Of a stretch of 64,000 nt of DNA, positions 57,365-64,000 are shown one piece after another. Under the pieces are notes generated by a model, which was not told the origin of the DNA, made no database searches, and was given only the letters and a program-made list of their open reading frames with translations. This DNA comes from Dendrobium chrysotoxum (Eukaryota; Streptophyta; Magnoliopsida; Asparagales; Orchidaceae): NCBI GenBank assembly GCA_019925795.1, contig CM034313.1:23610932-23674931 (forward strand), in the 5' to 3' direction. How positions within the stretch are numbered: the stretch's first letter is position 1; each line of letters begins with the position of its first letter. Made by a program: the position numbers and the translations under genes.

Positions 57365-59690
57365 AGAAGCTAACCATTGATTTTGCCAAAAGAAAACGTC
57401 ACCACAACCCAAACCCCATTGGATATGGTTTTAAGCTTCCCATTTGATGTTACATAATCTCTTCCAAACCTTAGATTCACCTTTATTATAGAAGCGCATG
57501 TTAGGATGTTTACTAATATAATATTTAGCAGTCATAAATCTAGCCCAAAGGCTTTGTATAGCATGAAATTGAAACCACAATTTAATGGAAAAAGTATGAG
57601 AGATATCAATCATTCCTTTTCAACCTAAACCACCTTCCTCTAACATACCACAATAATTACTCCAAGTAGACCAAAGTAATTTGGACAAATTAGAAGTACC
57701 ACTCCACAAAAACATGTTAAGTAATTTCTTTAGATAGTTACAAACAACAATAGTGGGTTGATGGCTTGAAAAAATATAAATTGTTAAGGAGCATAATACA
57801 CTCCTAACAAGGGTGAGTATACCCCCAAAAGAGAGCAAATTAAGTTCCCAAGAGTACAACCATCTTTGAACATAAGAAATAAGATCATCAAAGAGAAAAG
57901 AGCAACACTTAAATAATTAATAAGCAAAGAAGTATTCATAAAACCAGTAATGCCTTTATTATTATTATTACGATCTTGAGACATCGTTCTAGAAGCAATA
58001 AAACTACTCTTGTTATTATTGATGAATAGGCTACTGGCATTCTCAAAATTATGATGAAATCTCATAAGGATAATAAGAATATTCAAATAACCATTAGAAA
58101 AAAAAAGTCATCATTAAAGCTTAAATGAGAGATGGGGAAACCACCCACAGTTCTATAGGCTAAATAAGGATGCTTATCACAAAGATTAACAATACCTCTA
58201 GAAAGATATTTAGTAGGAGAAATGGGATTACCTTGTCTGAAACCTTGGGAAGACTTAAAGAAGCCATTACTTTTCCAATTAACCATCATAAAAATGTAGC
58301 AACCTTCAATGCAGTTTTTTATGAGATTAATAAAGGTCATATTAAAACCAAACAGCTGGAGAATCTTATAAAGAAAGCTTTAATTAATTTTATCATTGGC
58401 TTTGGCCACATCTAGCTTAAAGATAATATTGCCCCCTCTCAATTTGGTATCAAGATCATGAAGCGTCTCCTGAGCAAGCAAGATATTATCAACAATAACT
58501 CTCCCCTTGACAAAGCTAGTTTGAAAAGGAGTGATAACTTTAGGAAGAAGCGGGGATAAATGGTTTATAAAAATTTTAGAAATAAGCTTACTGAGAAAGG
58601 AACAAAGGCTAATGGGCCTAAAATTATCACTAGTATTAGTAACCTTTTCTTAGGGATAAGAATAATGGAAGTAGAGGAGAAATACTTAGGAATGATATTA
58701 CCTGCAAAGAAATCCAAACCCACCATACATAAATCTTCACTAATAATATTCCAAGCTTTTTGGAAAAAATTAGTGGTGAAGCCATCAGTCCCAGCAACAG
58801 AATTGGGTGTTCATAGAGTTAACAATATCCAAAATCTCTTGAAGAGAAGGGAAGGCAGTAGGGATAATATAGTTAAGATAAATTGGATTGAGGGTAAACT
58901 TTTTATTAAGTAATCTTTTGAAATGATCCACAACCGAATTGACAATATCCTCAACATCCTCAAGGCTAAACCCTTAAGGAAGAGAGATATTATGAATGAA
59001 ATTATTGGCTCTATTCTTCTTAACAAAAGCATGGAAATACTAAGTACTATTATCCCCCTGAATAAGATGTTTAGAGGTAGATTTTTAATTCAAGAAAACC
59101 TCCTCTTGAGCTTGGAGTTTATAAAGAGACTTCTTAGCATTTGTAGAAGTTTAAAATTCACATCATTAGGAACAAGTTGGCAATTGTTTTCCATGTTATT
59201 CATTATACCTTTAGCCACCAAAATGTTAGCTAAAATGTTTTAAAAAATATTCTTGCTCCACCAATTGATTTTAAACTTTAACCTTCTAAGCTTATGCCAT
59301 GATCTTGTTATGCCAAAGATGGAGTTATTAGGATGTAAAGACGCTTGCCAATTCTCTTGGACCACAAACAAAAAAGAGTTATCAAGAAGCCTCACGTTTT
59401 GAATTTTGGAGTTAGCAGGAGGCCCACCATAAAAAGGCTTGATACCAATAAGGAGAGAAAAATGATCAAAAAGGGTGTGACTAAGATGCTCCACAAAAGT
59501 ACCATTAAATCTATAAATTATTAAAAAGAGTAGATCCAACCATTGCCATAAACTACCATGATTCTAAGTAAAAGAATTCTCAGAAAAACTAATGTCAACT
59601 AAATTACAATCCAAACTCATTTTGTTAAATTCATCCATAGATTGGTAAATAGGATTAGCACCACCAATTAGTGTTTGATTGAAAATATAT
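57365..59690 (-). pseudogene. LINE-B 5' part: truncated endonuclease and RT
   Basis: In order on the minus strand: end of the endonuclease with SMDEFNKMSLDCNLVDISFS and VEHLSHTLFDHFSLL (59240-59680); RT with SQGFRQGNPISP (about 58270) and SHLSFNDDFFFL (about 58115), where FADD has become FNDD; LLSFGGILTLVRSVL (57620-57859); and LWARFMTAKYYISKHPNMRF with VWKRLCNIKWEA (57431-57613), then GCGDVFFWQNQW. The zf-RVT region is missing and the RNase H lies at 44160-44514, beyond the copia stack. 5' truncation inside the endonuclease is typical of incomplete LINE insertion. Confidence 0.82.
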
Positions 59691-62600
59691 TAAGGGTTTT
59701 GAAAATTTTGATTTTGAAAATCTGGTATGGGTTTCTAAATCTCCTACGAGTGCAAGCCCTTATAGTTAATTACATCGTAGGAAACTAAGAATTTTCCTAT
59801 GAAAACTCTCGATTAAAATAGCAATACGAATTTCATTTTAAGAGTTTAAAGATTGATGTCAAAGGAGGTAGGGACTGGAATTTCAAATGGACTAGTTCAA
59901 GGTTAAACAGTTCTTTCTTGTGTCAAAGGAGGAATAGTTAGAGGTATTTTAAGATTCTGAATTACTTCAGAAACACCCCGACCCATCCTAAGTATTGGGC
60001 TTAAATTTGATGGAAATATATTTCATGTTTAAATGATCAATTTTATTAGAAAGTGGGAACCAGATTCCTGGAGGTTGAGGTCTTATGATTAAAAATCTGC
60101 CTCAGAACCTAAATCTAAAGTGGGTACTAAAAATTAGTGACCTAGATCCTAGCTAATGCAATGTAATCCTGAACTTACCTCGGCCTAGATTGGGGAGCCA
60201 GCTAAACCACCTAAATGCTTCAAAACTATGTGTCCGATCTTTAAATTAAAGAGTGGTTAGGAACATTATTTAAGATTAGTTTAAGGAATTGAGGTCGACA
60301 TCTATAGCAGATTTCTAATTGACCCCTTTACATATATTGGATGAAATGCTTAAACTAAAATACAATTAAAGATTTAGACTCAATTTTTAATTTGTTACGA
60401 ATGCGATGCATGATAGTTGACTCGAATGCTTAAAATCAAGTATGAAGCAGTTTTAAAATCAGGCTTAAAAATAAGTTTTATCCTAGAGATACACAGATCC
60501 CCTTGGACAGAACTACACCCTCACAGGCCAGGTGGTCTGCCAAAACCTACAGGCAGAGAGGTGCCTAACAAGTGGAAAGAAGGTGCAATATGTATGCATG
60601 AAAAACTCCCGGCGGGCCCGGGCTTACTTCTTAAATGCGTTAGAGTTTCTATCTGAGCTTAAATATTTTAAGTTTTGTTTAAGCAGAAATAGTTTTTAGC
60701 GTGTCCTCACGAGCCTCTGATCGGGTTCCAGGTTAAAACAAAATCGACATGCAAGAAGCGCCAAAAAACTACTAAAAGCATGCAAATCCTTAATCGCAAT
60801 CAAAATCAAACAATCAACATTAATCAAATTAATTAAATTAAAATTCAAATTGAAAGTCCATGTGGCATGTGCCACTTAATTATTACAACCTAGAATTACT
60901 TAAATTTAAAAGTGGCTGGGTACCACTGACCACAACCCGGATATTACTCCTAAGACTCAAGTGACTTTGAGAATTGGGATTCTTCTCTTTGTTCTTCACT
61001 TCTTCATTTTTTTGGAACTCCTTGGACCATCGGGTCTGGATATCCAAATGAAAAGAAACTCCCCCTAAATAGGGGTGTTATCTTTTCTCTTTGGATACTT
61101 TGAAAGTCATCCTAATTTGGATCTCCAAATGGAGAGGAACTCTCCCCTAAGGGATGTCCCTTTCTCTTTGGATTCCAAATTGGATGTTTAAACATCCCAT
61201 TCTCAAAGCACTTAACAGTATAACTCAATTCAAATCGAATTATAGTAATCAAAATTCAAAAATCTAGACTCGATCCTACAGGGTTATCCTAATAATCAGC
61301 AGTTAATAAATATCCCAAGCAATTATAAATTTGAAATTTAGAAATACTCAATCACAGCCACACTTGGCCATGCTCTTTTAATTTTTAAAGGGGGCCTTAA
61401 GCGTAGCAGCACCTGTAGAATACTTTGTTAATTTTGTAAGCTTAATTATTATTTTCCTCCTTTAATTTTAAATACCCTATATGAGTATGGCCACCTGTAT
61501 AAGATCAAATTAGTACAAGTTATCCCTAACCTAGGGGTAGACCTAACATACAATCAAACCAACACAGAGTGCAGTAAATAAATAAACAATCAATCAATTC
61601 TATTACTAGCAAATAGCATATAGTAAAAGCTCGAAAACTCGACACACAGTAGAAAAGTAAACACCGGCCAAGCCTAAGACTAGAGTTGGTTGTCCTAACA
61701 AACCATCTAAAGTGTGTGAGGTAGGCTGTGTTAGTTTGATGTCTTAAATAGGATAATTGATTAAAGTTTTTTGACGTTCTGGTTGGTTGAAAGGCTTAAG
61801 GGATTTTAAGTTTGAGTTTAAGTATTAATGACTAAGAATTAATTTTAAAGTGTCTTTTAAATGATTATTGATTACCACCTTTATTTTACAGCAAGGCCAT
61901 GAAGTTTATTTCACCTTCCTTGGGGCTAAGCTAATAGCCTCGTAGGCCTGATTACTTAGTGATAATTGTATAATTAAATATTTTAATTGATTAAGGGTTT
62001 GAGAAGTAATAAATTTTATTCAAATTAATTGGTTACTGGTTTTATTGTTGAATTAAGATTTTTTTGAAATTTTAAATGATTTGTTGAATTTTTGAATTTT
62101 CTAGGTTATTCTAATCATTTAATTAAGGGGTCAAAAACTCATTTTTTAATTAAGAGTTATTTCTGAAATGTTATTATTTTATTAAAATACTAGACCTTAA
62201 TACAATCAGTTAGACTATAAGTACGTTATATTTGAATTTTTCTACATTTTATTGTGAAGGTTTGAAATTTTAACTTCATTTAGAACAAAATTTGACCAAA
62301 AGTTGACTTTTTTTGAATTTGATTGATTTCTAGAAATTTAATATTTTTGATAAATATTAGACCTTAATATGAGTTGAATGCCTTTGAGTTTACTCAATTT
62401 GGAGCTCATTTGAATTAGTTATGAATTTTTAAGTTTTGAGTATTTATTGAATTTTTAAAATTTGCTTAATTAAGGGCCTTTTATTGATTTGAGTCAAAAT
62501 GACCTCCAAACTCCTTGAAATCAACACCAAAGGTCAGGAATGTCCTAAGAAGAGATTTCTAAGTGTTTGAGAGAGTTTTGGAATTTTAATTATTTTTAAT

Positions 62601-63280
62601 TAATTAATTTAATTAAATATTAAATTTTAATTAAAATTTAATTAAGCTTGATTTTAAAGTCCAGTCAAGGGGCTTTTATTTTCCATTGATTAAGGGTTTA
62701 ATTCTGGTCAGTTTGAGGTATTTGTAATTTTTATATTTAAACTTGATTTATTATATTTTTTGGAAGTTTTAAAGGCTTAATTAAGGTTTGATTTTGATTA
62801 AGTTAATTAAGGGGTTTAATGACTTCAAAATTTAGTGAGAATTTATTTTTAGGGCTGAGAGTGTCAGTAAGTTTAAATATTCAATGTTTCAAGTTAATAG
62901 GAGGTGAATCCTGATTATTAAAATTTTTCTAGGCTCTCTAAATGAGTCCTTAATTATTATCCTTAATGATGTCACTAAGTTTAATGGGTTCAAATCAAAG
63001 TCATTAACCCTTGGACATACATAAATGCACACATAAACACAATCAAATCCTAAATCTAAGAGTGCCTAAATTAAGTGCAAGTGTGTGCACCCTAAGCATG
63101 CAAGAATTAAATATAATTAACATACATAAGGCTTGATCAGTGAATAGTTGAAAAATAATTATTCACTAATTCTCCCCCACGAATTCCATTCAAGAAGCTC
63201 AATCTATGCTTAAAATTTCAATGAATTTCTCAAAATTCAAAGGTTTAATTTATATATACTTTAAAATAAAATTTGAAAGC

Positions 63281-63308
<28 letters not shown>
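63281..63308. repeat. (AT)n microsatellite
   Basis: About 14 AT units. Confidence 0.9.
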
Positions 63309-63311
<3 letters not shown>

Positions 63312-63472
63312 TTGAAATCAAAAATTAAAATACAATTAAAATAGTTTCAAAATATATTTCTTTTGAGAAATCCTTTAATTCCTTAAAATAATTTAAAAAA
63401 TTATTATTTATTTTGAAAATAACTTGATTTTAGAAATTCTTAAGGAAAATGAGCTAATTTTAAAATAATTTC

Positions 63473-63528
63473 AAATTTATATATAAATATAAATATAAAT
63501 ATAAATATAAATATATATATATATATAA
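63473..63528. repeat. (ATATAA)n then (AT)n microsatellite
   Basis: About five ATATAA units pass into AT repeats. Confidence 0.9.
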
Positions 63529-64000
63529 TATCTTAATAATTGAAAGTAATTTAAAATATAATTCCCTGACTTTCCTTCTTTTTGTTTAGAAATAATTTAA
63601 GTTAATAATTACTTAATTAATGATTAAATATCAAATAATGAAAAGTTAAAGTCATTTAGAAAATATGTTAAAGATTTTTAATATTTAAATTAATTTCAAA
63701 ATGAGATATTAAAATTTTTTAAAAGTTTGAATTTAAGTTATTAAAATTTTTGATTTAAAAAAAAAGAAATGAATTTTAATTAATTTTAGTAAATCTTAAT
63801 AATTAATTACATTTAAGGTAGTTAAAAATAGTGAATTATTCAAAATAATTTTTAAAATAAAATTAAAACAATTTCTAAATATCTTCTGAAAATCAAAGAA
63901 CATAAAGAAATTAAATTCCTCAAAATTTGAACATATTTCAATTATTTTTAATTAAATATTAATTAAAAATAACAAATATTTAATATTTGAAATAATTTTA

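Larger units (their letters stand above)
59691..64000 (-). mobile_element. Tat/Ogre-like LTR copy, runs off the window
   Basis: It is collinear with 2700-6200 of the left LTR: CTCCTACGAGTGCAAGCCC at 59740 (2750), CCTCGGCCTAGATTGGGGAG at 60178 (3187), GAACTACACCCTCACAGGCC at 60510 (3511), AGCTAATAGCCTCGTAGGCC at 61929 (4544) and the later AT-rich part. It has no coding content; the ORF at 60417-60656 is spurious. LINE-B cuts its left end. Confidence 0.62.

Noticed and set aside
60417..60656. A 79-codon plus-strand ORF in the right LTR copy
   Set aside because: It is not maintained in the homologous LTR segment at 3420-3660 and has no recognisable motif.

Overview
This window is AT-rich DNA from a plant nuclear genome, most likely a flowering plant. 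The evidence is the set of transposons it holds: Ty1/copia elements of the SIRE/Maximus type primed by initiator tRNA-Met, a Tat/Ogre-like Ty3 element with a very long LTR and a tRNA-Arg-like primer site, L1-type LINEs with DUF4283, zf-RVT and RNase H domains, a plant RTE-type LINE, and a hAT transposase pseudogene. I found no convincing single-copy host gene, no tRNA or rRNA gene and no CRISPR array. I cannot name the species. Almost every recognisable element lies on the minus strand.

Layout, left part. 1-2290 is the 5' internal region (ORF1/gag) of the Tat/Ogre-like Ty3 element, followed by its primer site and a long LTR (2292 to about 7130). From 7130 to 12701 is repeat-derived sequence rich in TTGAC motifs plus a second Tat-type LTR fragment, with a truncated copia element (gag start, primer site, LTR; 8168-9986) between them. 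The next piece of copia gag lies out of order at 12702-13190. From 13191 to about 18480 is a decayed hAT transposase gene split by a nearly intact RTE LINE (13813-16972) with a perfect 20-bp target duplication. From 18481 to 20720 I see no gene.

Middle. 20726-26356 is a complete non-autonomous LTR retrotransposon (LARD-like) with 1.28-1.29-kb LTRs, a perfect 5-bp target duplication, primer site and polypurine tract, but an interior made mostly of three tandem-repeat arrays and no gag-pol. From 26362 to about 30740 there is no supportable gene. 30745-32930 is the 3' end of another SIRE-like element. 33130-35500 is a third Tat-type LTR fragment, carrying a perfect 118-bp triplication and a long (AT)n tract.

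Right part. 35501-42330 is a nearly full-length but dead LINE (LINE-A). 42339-59690 is a nested stack: a 5'-truncated LINE (LINE-B) is split by a SIRE-like remnant, whose third ORF is in turn split by a full-length SIRE-like element (45707-56768). That inner element has two LTRs, primer site, PPT, gag, protease, integrase, RT, RNase H, a third ORF, and a near-perfect 5-bp target duplication. From 59690 to the window end is a fourth Tat-type LTR copy. The genes do not form a host pathway. Only the RTE LINE keeps an uninterrupted protein; every other coding region shows stops, frameshifts or deletions.
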